DNA from: Buddleja alternifolia
Lineage: Eukaryota; Streptophyta; Magnoliopsida; Lamiales; Scrophulariaceae
DNA length: 64,000 nucleotides
Direction of reading: 5' to 3'
Assembly: GCA_019426215.1 (NCBI GenBank)
Contig: CM033391.1
Coordinates: 19,084,708-19,148,707 of the forward strand
The notes below the pieces were generated by a model. It did not search any database, was not told the origin of the DNA, and saw only the letters and a list, made by a program, of their open reading frames with translations. Below, in pieces: positions 10,862 through 22,075 of this stretch. The translations under genes and the position numbers were made by a program. Within the stretch, counting starts at the first letter, position 1; each line of letters begins with the position of its first letter.

Positions 10862-11037
10862 GGAAAATTCTAAATTAGTCTCACCCCAATGGTCCTAACT
10901 CCTTTAATATCACATATTTGTGTTTGGGTGGGTGATTTTTATCACCAACCACCTATGTAAAAACCACTCACCCTAATGAAAATATGTGGTGTTAAAGGGG
11001 TTAGAACCATCGGGATGAGTCTGACATAGAATTGCCC
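10862..11037. mobile_element. Mutator-like MITE upstream of the Dof gene
   Basis: A 176-bp fold-back element. The left arm (about 10862-10915, GG-AATTCTA start) and the right arm (about 10984-11037) are inverted copies over some 50 bp with scattered mismatches. It is flanked by a perfect 10-bp direct repeat GCATACACCC (10852-10861 and 11038-11047). A 9-10 bp duplication with long terminal inverted repeats fits a non-autonomous Mutator-like element; hAT would give 8 bp. No coding capacity. It sits about 340 bp upstream of the Dof TATA box. Confidence 0.8.
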
Positions 11038-11047
11038 GCATACACCC

Positions 11048-11803
11048 CTACCTATAATCGTAGTGTACTTTCCCCATGCTGGATTTGCGGTTGACACCTA
11101 TAACTTTTGTAAAATGCTATCAAAATTATCCAAGCTTGACAAAAAATAAATTTGAGCTCAAATTTGACGAGCCAAATTTTGAATACTTGAGTTGAGCTCG
11201 ATTAGAAAGGATTCAAACATAACATAAACCATCAAAACAAAATCATTTTTTTTAAAAAAAAAGATAATGAAAATGAAAAATACCAAACAATTTGTATGTG
11301 GGCGGAATCATAGTGGTGCACAGGCTGAGGTGGCAGTGTGCGTATTGAGAGGGTCGTGAGCACGATGAGACAGTGTGTGGTGTTGCGGGCTGAGGCAGTA
11401 GTGATGGTGACTTTACGTGATGAGAGCCTAAAGACGGTGGTGGTGGTGGCGATGACTCCTATTTGCGGCGAATTGAGCAAGGTGAAAGGCAGAAGGTGGG
11501 TGTTCTAGTTCAATTTTCAATTTCAATTTTGGCTGAATTGTTGAACTGTCCAAATTAAATGTATATGAGAGTGAAGGTTAGTTTCAATTTTCAAATCAAT
11601 TTTATTGTATTTTATTTAATTTAATCAATTATTAATAATATAAAATAAATATATCATAAAGAGAGAAGTTCGTGAGCACTGAACAAACAACTAAGCTCGA
11701 GATCAATTTGTCGGAATGCTCAAACTCTACTTCAACCGGTTCGTTAAGCTCATGAACCGGCTCATTAAGCTCGTGAACCGACTTACTCAAGTTGCACCCT
11801 AAT
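11048..11803. other. Intergenic DNA with degenerate repeats
   Basis: No gene seen. A pair of 21-bp near-identical tandem copies (11738-11758, 11759-11779; TTAAGCTC and GAACC words) and similar GAGCTC/TTGAG words near 11150-11205 hint at an old, unclassified small repeat. The minus-strand open frame at 11232-11480 is low-complexity translation and not supported. Confidence 0.45.
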
Positions 11804-13000
11804 GCTTCTGATCGCTGAAGCATAAGGTACACTTGACATTCTGTCTCTTTCCTCAGGCGTCTTAGGAGATATCAACTTGGAAAGACAGACACCATGTCTG
11901 ACAGGTAAGAATCCTCTCTTGGATTCCTCCATGTTAAACCTTTTCAGTACCCTAACTATATACGAAGACTGGAAAAATGCCAACAGCCTATTACCTCTCT
12001 CTTGATATACCTTCATACCAAGAACGTAGGATGCTTCTCCCATATCCTTCATAGAAAAATGTGTCAACTACCATGCTTTCGTAGCTTGCAACATTCCTAC
12101 GGCTTTCCCAATGAATAGGATGTCATCGACGTATAGCACTAGAGATGTATATGTACCCCCACTGACCTTCTTGTACACAAAATTCAAACACATTCTTCAT
12201 AAAACCATAATCCTTTATGACTTTATCAAAATGTAGATTCCAACTTCGGGAAGCTTACTTGAGTCTATAAATGGATCTCACGAGTGTACCCACCAAGTGT
12301 TCACTCCCATTAGATACAAAACCATCTGGATGATCCATATAGAACTCTTCCTCAATGTTTCCATTAAGGAAGGTGGTCTTTACATCCATTTTCCATATTT
12401 TGTAATCGTAATAGGAAAATATGGCTGAAGAATCCTAATGGACTTTAGCATTGCCACATTCCTCATAATCAATTCATTGCCTCTGAGTATAATCTTTAGC
12501 CACGAGGCACACCTTACGAGAAGTCACCTCTACATCAACTCCAATTTTTTGCTTGTAGACCCATTTATATCCAATAAGCCGCACACCCTTGGGTAGGTCC
12601 ACCAAGGTCCACACCCTATTGGAGTATATGGAGTGCATTTTAAACTTCATATCTTCTAGCCGCCTTTTCGAATCAATTTCAGACATTGTCTCCCCATGCG
12701 ACTTTGGATTTGAATCCAAGGGGAGTCCTCGTCGTTGCTTTTTAGCAAGAGTCCATACCTCTCACGTTGTCTCGAGACCCTTTATGATCTCCTCGGAGGA
12801 GGAACATGTGGACTTACAGCTTACGGGTTGTCTTGCTCAACTATCGGTTGTGAGGAAGTTTGTGGTTCTTGAATTTCTTCAAGTTTTATAGCTCTACTAT
12901 CCTTATCGACTAAGGACTATTTATTTAAGAACGTAGCATGTCTTGAAGCAAATACATTTTGTTCGGCCCATTAGCTTCTTAGCATAAGCAGCACACCCCA
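11804..13000 (-). pseudogene. Copia pol relic D (integrase end and RT)
   Basis: Reading from 13000 downward: an integrase C-terminal remnant (the segment that reads WGCPAY in element E is mutated here), a linker, then the RT start (VWTLVDLPKGVR, GYKWVYKQKIG, 12719-12474). After a frame break come a KMDVKT-like block, an AS-RSWN block and the YVDD catalytic motif (12122-12133). The last part, FSMKDMGEASYVLG and RGFLPVRHG (12067-11820), breaks off at about 11804. RNase H and the 3' LTR are missing. Several stops and shifts are present. The relic is cut at 13000 by the LTR of element C, so it is older than C. Confidence 0.82.
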
Positions 13001-14683
13001 TGTTGTGAATTGAACCAGCGGATAAAATTTTTTTCTCGATTCACAAAGCTCGGATTCAACTCATGTTTTGATATTTTTATAAACATAAAAATCGAAACAT
13101 AAGAAAAAGATGTAATCCAATTACCTTTTCGATGAATTTCTAAAGCCAGGTTTTGAAAAGCAACGGATCATTCCTTCCTCTAGATTATCACGCAAAAGAT
13201 GATCTTTAATTCTTGAAGCTCTACCTCCTCTACCTCAGATGGGGTTGGACGACTAGAGTTCCTGGGTAGGGAGAAAGGATTTTAATGTTTTACTTCTTTT
13301 CACTCTCTAAGATGAAAAATATCACATAAGTTATCTTTTTAGTTAAACACCTAGTGTTTAAATAAAAAGAACTCATTTGCCCTAAGGAAAGGGGAGTGGC
13401 CGATTTGGCCTTTAGGGATAGGTTTACTGGGCTTCATCCAAGTCCAAGCCCAGTGTTAAGTATTCAAATAATATTCTCAGTTCAATCCAATTGGTAATTA
13501 ATTAAATACTAGGCTCTTTTTATTAATAGTACTTTATTAGTTCTAAATTAATAACACTATTTAATATTTGATTGAATAAAGTTATTTAATTACAATAATT
13601 AAATATATTTATTATAATCAATATATATCCCTTTGATAATTTCCACTCTAAATGAAATTGCCAAAATACCCTTTATGAAGTAAAGCTCCTTTATTTTATC
13701 ATCTTTGTATAGCGCGACTCTCTAGGCTCGTCTTCATTGGCATTGGGAGGATTCCAAGGATATAGTTATCACCAAGCCATTCCCGTGAAGCTATACCGAA
13801 ACCCAATAAAGTATGAGATGAATAATTCATCACAAACCTTTAAGTTATAATTACCATATGAGTATAAACTCTTCACTAACACAACCCGATCAAGTAAGAG
13901 TCATGGAATGTCAACTTCATACAACTTGATTCCGTACTATGATCATACTGATGTGAAATTACCAAACTGCCCTCTGTATCTAATACAAGTCAGTCATAAA
14001 TGTTTTGGCCAAAGACTTTAATTTTACAACACCTATGACGTACAGGTCGTTTCTCATTTACTTTCGAGATGGTGAATTCCTTATTGGCAGTCCACTTTCT
14101 ATTGTTGAACGGACCCACTGAATTGTACTTCGAGGTCGACTCCACCAAAGGGTGATTGGGCCTAACTACTTTAATAACTTATTCAATGGTACGAGCACAA
14201 TGCAAATGACTCCTCAGGTCTAAAGCTTACTTATACTATCATAAAAGGTAATCCTTATCATTAGCTGTCACCGAGTAAAAACCCATGTGATAGAATTACA
14301 ACGACTCGTGTTCGAATATGTCAACTCCGTTAATCATATTCATGACACTAGCTTCCACTATCTAATTAGTGTAAGACTAGCACTTTCCATATCAAAGCAA
14401 GTGTCATACGAGTTGAACCTAAATGCCCAATTTAGATTCATTAACTCGTGAACCATGTTTATAAGATCAAGCATTTAACTCCACCAGTACTTCTACTTAT
14501 CAAATAAGTAGTGGTGAGTACACCTTGATTGGACCTATTTGTTCAATACATTCAATGCCACAATTAGATTTATAAGAACAAACTCAATGCCTTTTATTAA
14601 TGATTAATAATGTTCATACAATATAAATAAAATGCCCTCCTAAATCTAATTCCTCAATGACATAGAGGGCATAACACCTAACA
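13001..14683 (-). repeat. 3' LTR of Copia C
   Basis: A 1,683-bp LTR, minus strand, start TGTTAGGTGTTAT at 14683 and end ATTCACAACA at 13001. It directly follows the polypurine tract and the pol end of element C. Block order is the same as in LTRs G, H and E (CGACTCTCTAGG, TTGGCATTGGGAGG, TTTTGGCCAAAGAC). Confidence 0.85.
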
Positions 14684-14694
14684 ATCTCCCACTT
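14684..14694 (-). other. Polypurine tract, Copia C
   Basis: AAGTGGGAGAT on the minus strand, adjoining the 3' LTR. The same 11 bases adjoin the LTR of element E (37902-37912). This is the plus-strand primer of reverse transcription. Confidence 0.85.
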
Positions 14695-14698
14695 GCAC

Positions 14699-17600
14699 TC
14701 AATGCCAATTGCTATTGTATTTGAGTCCCATCTTCTCAAGATGTTTCTCTAGTACCACCGATGATAGAGGCTTAGTGAGTACGTCAGCTACGTTTTCGCT
14801 GAGGCTACTTTCTGCACGACAATGCTGCCTCTTCCAACGATTTCTCAAATTATGTGATACTTTCTCTCTATGTGTTTAGATTTGTCATGAGACCTTGGTT
14901 CTTTAGCCAGTGTTATTGCTCCATTGTTGTCACACCATAGTGGCAACGACATTTTCATGCTAGGAACCACTTGAAGTTTAGCCATGAACTTTCTTATCAA
15001 CACAGCTTCGTTAAATGCCTTATGTATTTAGCTTCACATGTGGAGTCTGCAGTTGTGCTTTGCTTGGAACTTTTCCAAAACACCGCTTCAACATTCAGCG
15101 TGAATATAAACCCAGATGTAGATTTTTGATCATCAACATTAGACTGGAAGTTTGAGTCAGAATATCCATCTACTCTCATTTCTTCATTTCCATATATGAG
15201 AAGCATATCCCTTATTCTTCTAAGATGCTTAAGGATAGTCTTCACAGCCATCCAATGCTACTCATCTGGGTTAGCTTGAAACTGACTAACTATACTTACA
15301 TCGTAGGCCAGGCCTCGTGCATAACATTGCATACATGAGATTTCCCACTGCCGATGCATATAAGATTTTACTCATCTTTAGTCTGTCCTCATCCAATTTT
15401 GGACTCATAGACTTAGAGAGATGTATTCCATGTCTCATGGGCAGAAGTCCTCCTTTAGAGTTACTCATTTCATATCTTTTAAGGACTTTCTCTAGGTAGA
15501 TCTCTTGGTAGAGACTTAACATCCGATTCGCTCTATCCCGATAGATGCGAATTCCTAGAATGTAGGTTGCTTCTTCCAAGTCTTTCATGGAGAATGTGCT
15601 TGAAAGCCATGCCTTGACTAATGTCAACGAGCCTATGTCGTTCTTCATTAGCAGTAGGTCATCAACATACAACACTAGGAATGTCAACTTGCTCCGACTA
15701 GGCAATTTATAGTCACATGATCATCTTCATTCTTAATGAATCCATAAGATTTTTCTTCTTGATCGAACTGTTGATTCCAGCTGCGAGACGTCTGCTTAAG
15801 TCGATAAATGGACTTATTTATCTTGAAAACCTTATGAGAATCTGCATCGGATATAAAACCTCTGGGTTGCTGTATATAAATGACCTCCTTGAGGTATCTA
15901 TTAGAAAATGCGGTTTTTACATCCATTTGCTAGATTTCATGATCTAGGTTCACTGCAATGGCGAGCAGAATTCAAATGGACTTGATCATTGCTATGGGCG
16001 AAAAGGTTTCCTCACAGTCAATGCCCTCTTTTTGACTATAACCTTTTGCGACAAGTCTGGCCTTATAGATGTCTACCTTGCCATCCGGACCAATCTTTAT
16101 CTTATAGATCCATTTGCACTCTATAGGCCGTACACCCTCAGGGAGATCAGTAAGAGTCCAGACTTGGTTTGAATACATCGAATCCATCTCTGCTTTCATG
16201 GCTTCTAGCCATTTTGCGAAATTAACATCAGTCGATGTTTGCTCGTAGCTAGAGGGATCATCTCCATAGCTTCCATTTGCCACAACAAACAAATATTGTT
16301 GTTTATGAAGGTAACCATATCTCTCGGGTGGTCGAGATACTTTACTAGAGTGTAACAGGGGTCTTTTTTTTGTCTTTGAGTATTAGGTTCAGTTCTTTGT
16401 ACTTGAATTGGTGTCTCTGAAGGGAATTCATTTGGTTATTCTAATAGAATGAGTTTCCTACCTGCGCCTCCTTCTCTAATGATCTAGTCTTCGAGAAAGA
16501 ATGCTCGCAAAGCCACGATTATCCAATGATCGTTTGGTAGGTAAAACAGGTATCCTATGGAGTCAGTGGGAAAACCTATGAATCGACCCTTACGGGATCT
16601 TTCCTCTAGTTTCTCTACCTTAGTCTTCTTAACATATGCGGGGGCAACCCCATATTCTTATGTACTTAAGATTAAGTTTCCTTCCACACCACAACTCATA
16701 TGGCGTTTCGAGAACAGATTTCGAGGGACACTTATTCAATATATGTACTGATGTAAGCAAAGCATGCCCTAACAATGAAACAGGTAAATTGGTGTAGCTA
16801 ATTATAGATCTCGTCATATCGAATAGGGTATGATTTAATTGTGGGATTGCTTGAGGATTAAGTTGTAACACTATGCCGTGTTCCTTTAAGAACTTATCAA
16901 ACTCAGCGCTCATGTATTCGCCATCACAATCTTATCGTTGTGCCCAGTTTGGTTTTCAGTCATATTTTTTAACTATTTGAACCATTCAAGAGCTTCAGAC
17001 TTATGTTTCATTAAATACACAAGTCCATATCTACTATGGTCATCAGTGAATGTAATGAAGTATTGAAAACCTATGTAGGCCTCATCCTTGAAGGGAACAC
17101 AAACATCTATATGAACTAAACTCAAAACTTCCTCGGATCTTTCAAAATGTTCGGTGAAGGGTGACCTAGTCATTTTACCTTTTAGACAGGATTCACATGT
17201 TGGATATGGATCAGATCCAAGTAGGCCGATATGCTCTCGTTACTCGAACTCGTGAATCTTGAATTTACCGGCACGTCCGAGTCTAAGATAGCACATAAGT
17301 TTTTGGTTAGTACCATTCATACTACACTTCTTAGTCATAGTGTTAACCATGCAATGGTTTTGAACATTAATATAATACAATCCATTAAGTAAAGATGCTA
17401 AGCCAACATTTTTATTTCTAAAATAAATATCACAATCATTGTCATTAAAAGTAAACAAGTATTCTTTCCTGACCAATATAGGAATAGAAACAATGTTCTT
17501 AAGCCCATTGAGCAAAACGAGGCAATTATCTAAAGTAATAGAATATTCAGACATTAATGTATTAGAAGTGCTTCCAACGTGTGTAGCCGTGAGACTGTGC

Positions 17601-17725
17601 CCGCTTCCCACATTGATCATCACTTCTCTTTCTCCCAGCTTCCTACTTGTTTTCAGATCCTAGTTCAAAACACAGATGTGAGCATTAGCTCCCAAATCTA
17701 GAATCCACGAAGAAGAGAATATAGT
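14699..17725 (-). pseudogene. Copia C pol (protease-integrase-RT-RNase H), degenerate
   Basis: Order on the minus strand: protease segment at about 17640-17725, where the DSGA site reads DLGA; GAG-pre-integrase (17623-17240) ending in the LGRAGKFKIHE remnant; integrase fragments (17173-16629) with ITFTDDHSRY; RT start (16292-15972, [13 protein letters not shown] and [12 protein letters not shown]); RT core (15926-15286) with MDVKTAFSN, the YVDD motif (LYVDDLLLM) and LLPMRHGIHLSKSMSP; RNase H (15251-14699) with GYSDSNFQS and a WH terminus. At least six frame breaks divide it. Family and order match element E closely. Confidence 0.85.
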
Positions 17726-17759
17726 CATAGAACAATTAGTTTCAAAAATAAAAAGTTCT

Positions 17760-18556
17760 ACACTTACTTTTTCAGCTTTCAGCTTAGGACAATCGTGCTT
17801 CTAGTGACCTAGCTCCTTTCAATGGAGGCAGATGCCTGTTTTCTTTGGGGTCCTCTACCTTTTAGGCTTTATCGTTGCTTTATGATTTGGAGACTCCTAG
17901 CTGCTTCTTACCTATTTTTGTTCCTAACTTCTCTTAGAATCAGTAGAAATGACTAGAGCAGCTTCTTTCATCTTCGGCTCCAACTATGATTGAGCATTGA
18001 TCAGCTTGTTCATTAGCCCAACTAGCGTGCATTCGATGTCATTCATGTCGAAATTCACAATGAATTGCGAAAATGACTTTGGGGCGGTTGAGATCGATTT
18101 GAAGGTGGAAGTCCATAGTGAAATTAAGGGCTTCAAGTCTTTCAATCATAGAGATCATTTTGAGGACGTGATCCCCAACCTTCTCTCCTTCTTTCATTCT
18201 AGCTCCAAAGAGATCTTTCAATATGTCATACCAACGGTCCGACTGTGTTCTCCATAGAGTTCGCTCAAGTGTAGCAAGATCTCCCCAGACGTCTTAATCT
18301 TCTCATGAGAACATTGGAGATCATTGCTCATCGAACCCAGTATATAACCTCTAACTTTGACGTCATCCTTAACCCATGTTTCATAGGCAAGTCGATCCAC
18401 AAAGTTACCAGTATCCGGGACTGGAGGCTTCTCTTCGTCGAGCATATATTCTAAGTACTCGAGGCTAAGGACTATCCTTAGATTTCTTTGCCAGTCAATA
18501 AAATTATGTCCAGTGAGGACATTTTTCTCAAGCAGAATTGTGAGTGGGTTAACCAT
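17760..18556 (-). pseudogene. Copia C gag, degenerate
   Basis: Starts MVNPLTILLEKNVLTGHNF-IDW (18556), like gag E at 58784. The N-terminal gag core is readable to about 18218 (YILGSMSNDLQ, LSELYGEHSRT), and after a shift MKDLFGARMKEGEKVGDHVL-K follows (18221-18039). The zinc knuckle near 17790-17830 is ruined: the second Cys reads Trp (CLHW) and a stop follows the His. Non-functional. Confidence 0.82.
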
Positions 18557-19905
18557 TATAGAGAGTAATTATCAAACTGTAGAAAATACCAAAATTATTT
18601 AATTAGATGCTTTATATTGTCTAAAACAAGTAATTTTAAAGGACTTGTTCAATTACTTGTCTCCCACTATTTTTCTCAATTATTGTACTTCCACTGCAAT
18701 AATCGAAAACCTCGTTGGATTGGTTTCATAGTGGGTGATTGAGGTCCTCAATGTCCATACGGGTTGCAACCTTTTTCGATATATGGCCCGTCTAGAAATT
18801 GAGGTAGCACCTATTGCCAGTTAAACCATTTAACGAATCAATCCCTTTGGCTCATGAATCACTTAACCGCTACCTTTTTCGATATATAGGTGGTGATTCA
18901 TCTAAATCTATTCCCATCAACTTTTATCAGTCTAACAATTTAATCTCACCTTGCAACCTTTTTCGATATATGGGGCAAAATTTGCTTCGATTGAAGCTAT
19001 CTAATGCACTAAAGGAGATCAGCATATGACCTTTATATATGACCCCCTAATACCGGGACGATGCCATATATAAGATGCAACCATCTTGTTCTAAAGCTTG
19101 ATGGAGAGCCAGGATATCAAATACACTTAACTCACTTAGTATCATTTGATTTAGGGAGAATTAATAACTTAGCATTTATTATATCTTGGGTCTCACTTTG
19201 CACATTAATTTATTAAGCACTAGATATGGAAATGCATAAGAAAAAAACCTAGAAATTTCTAACAACAAACACGTATGGGCTTTAAACTAGATTGTCTCAA
19301 GCCAACGAGTCAATCGGGGGGGGGGGGGGTTCTAATCTATTACAAAAGAGATCCTTGATTTCGCTCCAAGCTCGTCATCGACTTCTCTCTTCATTGGACC
19401 TATCTAACATTTTTATTACAATGATACATGCCTATACAATTGTTCTAAATAAAAATAAAGATACAAAATGGGAGAGGCTCAAACTCCGGCCAAATACAAC
19501 CCAGATAATAAAAATAAACTAACCCTAAGCCCATACGAGGTGTCACCATCGCATAATGATAAAGGGAGCATATAATCAAATTAAACACATATGTGATTAT
19601 TATTAAATCTTATTTAATATTTAATTAAATCTAATTTAATTAATTTCTCAAAAATAAATCCAATTTATTTTGAATTTTAATGGTAATGAGCTCAAACATT
19701 TTCTTTAATCCAATTAAAGTGGACCTCATCAAATAAAGTCCAACATGGGTGAAATTTAAAAGCAAAATTAAACTTTAATTATATTTAACTCAAAATAATT
19801 TGGGCTAATCTAATTTAATTTAATCCATAAAATAAAGCAAGGCCCAACAAGCTTTATTTAGTCACTTAAATCTAATTTAAATATCAAGGATTAATTTTGA
19901 TGATT
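18557..19905 (-). mobile_element. Long leader of Copia C; PBS and 5' LTR missing
   Basis: About 1.35 kb of non-coding sequence between gag and the expected PBS. It matches the leader of element E (58785-60100) in block order: a GATATATGACCCCC block, a TCTCACTTTGCACATTA block, a TAAGCCCAT-C block and a terminal AT-rich part. Three copies of an ACCTTTTTCGATATAT motif (18765-18786, 18872-18890, 18952-18973) are specific to C. A 14-G run lies at 19316-19329. No PBS or LTR follows; the sequence runs into the inverted-repeat segment at 19912. Confidence 0.7.
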
Positions 19906-19911
19906 AATTTT

Positions 19912-20184
19912 AGGGAAAATTATTGTTTAGGGAATGGTAAGATTTCAAATTTAGAAAGACACAACAATTCTTAACTAATTAGGGAGAAAGGATTCCTAAA
20001 CTTTACAAATTACTAAAGTAGTAAATTCCAATTAAAATCATATTTGTGTCACCTATTTCATCTTTTTTTTAATTATCTGTATTCTTCACTTATTAGTGTT
20101 TCTTTCATCACAAATGAAGTTTAACTTTTTTTCATTACAAAGCCACCCAATGAATTTATTAAAAAATGCAAGTAATATTCTATC
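19912..20184 (+). repeat. Inverted-repeat segment X, left copy
   Basis: About 273 bp that recurs in reverse complement at 63644-63916, by eye roughly 80-85% identical with few indels. It contains the word TATTGTTTAGGGAAT. It is not part of any LTR seen here. The rest, 20185-20471, is AT-rich with no gene and no second copy in the window. Confidence 0.75.
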
Positions 20185-20471
20185 ATATATTTCAAACAAA
20201 TTATTAAAATGACAAATTAAATGCAAAATTATTTTGTCTTACCCACCTCATATGTTTCCTAGAAACATACAAAATATCCACTCACCCAATTTTTTTCATA
20301 ACTAATTAAAGTTTATTTATCTTCATTTGTACAAATTGACGTATCACATTGAATAAAGAATACAATATAAGTTGGAAAAAATTGAACAACACATCTAAAA
20401 ATTTAAAATAATTGAAAATAATACTATATAAGTTTTTCTTTATAGATAACGATTTTGTGTTCGTGTAATAC

Positions 20472-21979
20472 TGTTAGGAAATTTCTTGCTAGATGTTTTG
20501 ATGATGACAATTAGGATTCTATGGTAGACCCCAAAATATGTAAGTTTGACTTTACTAGAAATTATGTATAAGCTTTTAGCGCTAGATTTGTAATAGGCTT
20601 TATTTATTTTCATTTTAGTTTGTTAGGCTAAGTAGTTTTAGACTAAGTGTCTGATAATTTCTGAGTGAGCTTATCAGTAGTTAAGTTTGAAAACCCAAGC
20701 GTCTGAAGTCTGAAAAAGATGAAGATTCCAAGCATCAAGCTATATCAAGCGATTGATTTAAGAACATAAGTGATTTAGATTGAATGAGTGTCTATCAAAG
20801 ACAAACATTCACCTGAATTTATTTTTAAGTCCAGAAGGAGTTTTATTGCAAATATTCTCAGTTCATTAATTGCCAACGGGCATAGGATTCAAATGCATTA
20901 AATGCTGATAAGAGCATTAAATGTGATAAGCACTCCAGGATTTACTGAGAAGCCACCTTATTGGACTGTCAACTATTCAGAAACTGCAGCACCAACTTTT
21001 GTTAGCAAATTTTTAGGAAAAAGGACAAAAGTTGTTCACTCGCGGAAGTGAGAGACACTCGCCTGTGCATGTGTCAAACGGACACTTTTTTCAAGAATAC
21101 CTATAAATAGGACTTCAACAACAAGCCAAAACAACCATCATATTACAAGCCAAATTGTTGTTGCATTAAAGTCTCAAGTACTAAAACTCTCAGAAAAGCC
21201 AAAATATTCAAGCAACATTCTCTTTGCTTTTCTTCAATTCCTGAGACAGTCAACCAATATCTCAAACATTCTTTTAGAAGAAACCCACACTATTACTGAG
21301 ATATTCCAAGTTGTTTATACTTTATCAAAATCAAACAAACCATTAGAAAAATTCTATCCAAACCTCGCGATCTGTGTGAAGTCGAAGTTGGATACTTGCA
21401 ATATCTTTGGGTGAAAGAAGCAAGGGGATAGAAGTGTCTTGGAGCAAAAATCTGAGTGACCAAGGAGCTCAAGTCATCAATATTCATCTCTCCCTAATTT
21501 GTAGAAAATTCTGTGTGATTCTTTGAGAATCATTTTAGTGGATTGCCTCCGAGTGTTCGAGGAGAAGAATGACGTAGTTGGGATTACACCACCCAACGAA
21601 CCTTATAAATATTGTGTTCTTTACTTTACGGTCGATTTCATTATTATCATATCATTGCATTAATCTGTTAAAGTAAACACAATCAAACTTTAAGCAACTA
21701 ATAAACCTTTTGGTGACGCTAAAACTTTCAAAGAAGAAGACTCAAAAATCATTCCGCTATGCTAACACTGATCAAAGAACTGAACGCTTAAACCTAACTG
21801 GTTATATTATTCAAATATTGAAGTCTAAGTTAACTTAATAAAATAGTCTTCGAGCAAACACTCTGCCAAGTGCCTATATTTTCAAGCGTCTAACCTTATT
21901 TTAATACGAACTTTTTGAAGTAAAAAAAGACTTCAGGGTCTATTCAACCCCCCCTTTTGTATGCCACTTGGGACCAACA
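20472..21979 (+). repeat. 5' LTR of Sirevirus B
   Basis: A 1,508-bp LTR from TGTTAGGAAATTTC to GGGACCAACA. TATA box at 21102-21109. Compared with LTRs A and I, the second U5 hairpin is damaged: the TAGACCC arm is deleted after the C run at about 21950. Confidence 0.92.
21102..21109 (+). promoter_or_regulatory. TATA box of Sirevirus B 5' LTR
   Basis: TATAAATA, in the same LTR position as in three other copies. It would drive the genomic RNA of element B. Confidence 0.65.
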
Positions 21980-21981
21980 AG

Positions 21982-21993
21982 TGGTATCAGAGC
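21982..21993 (+). other. Primer-binding site (tRNA-iMet), Sirevirus B
   Basis: TGGTATCAGAGC two bases after the LTR. The inverted repeat CCACTTG/CAAGTGG (21964-21970/21978-21984) spans the LTR-PBS junction. Confidence 0.93.
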
Positions 21994-22075
21994 GGTTAAA
22001 TTTGAAACTTTAAAATTTCCAAGCAAAACAGCTTATTTAGATCCTTTTCAAAACTAGTTGCTTTAATATTTTTCC

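Noticed and set aside
13001..14683. Conserved blocks (TTTGGCCAAAGAC, GGTCGACTCCACCAAA) as possible genes or RNA genes
   Set aside because: They recur at matching positions in all Copia LTRs here and belong to the LTR.
18765..18973. Repeats with spacers resembling a tiny CRISPR array
   Set aside because: Only three imperfect copies with unequal spacing in a plant Copia leader.
19316..19329. Run of 14 G
   Set aside because: Simple homopolymer, possibly with sequencing length error; no function claimed.
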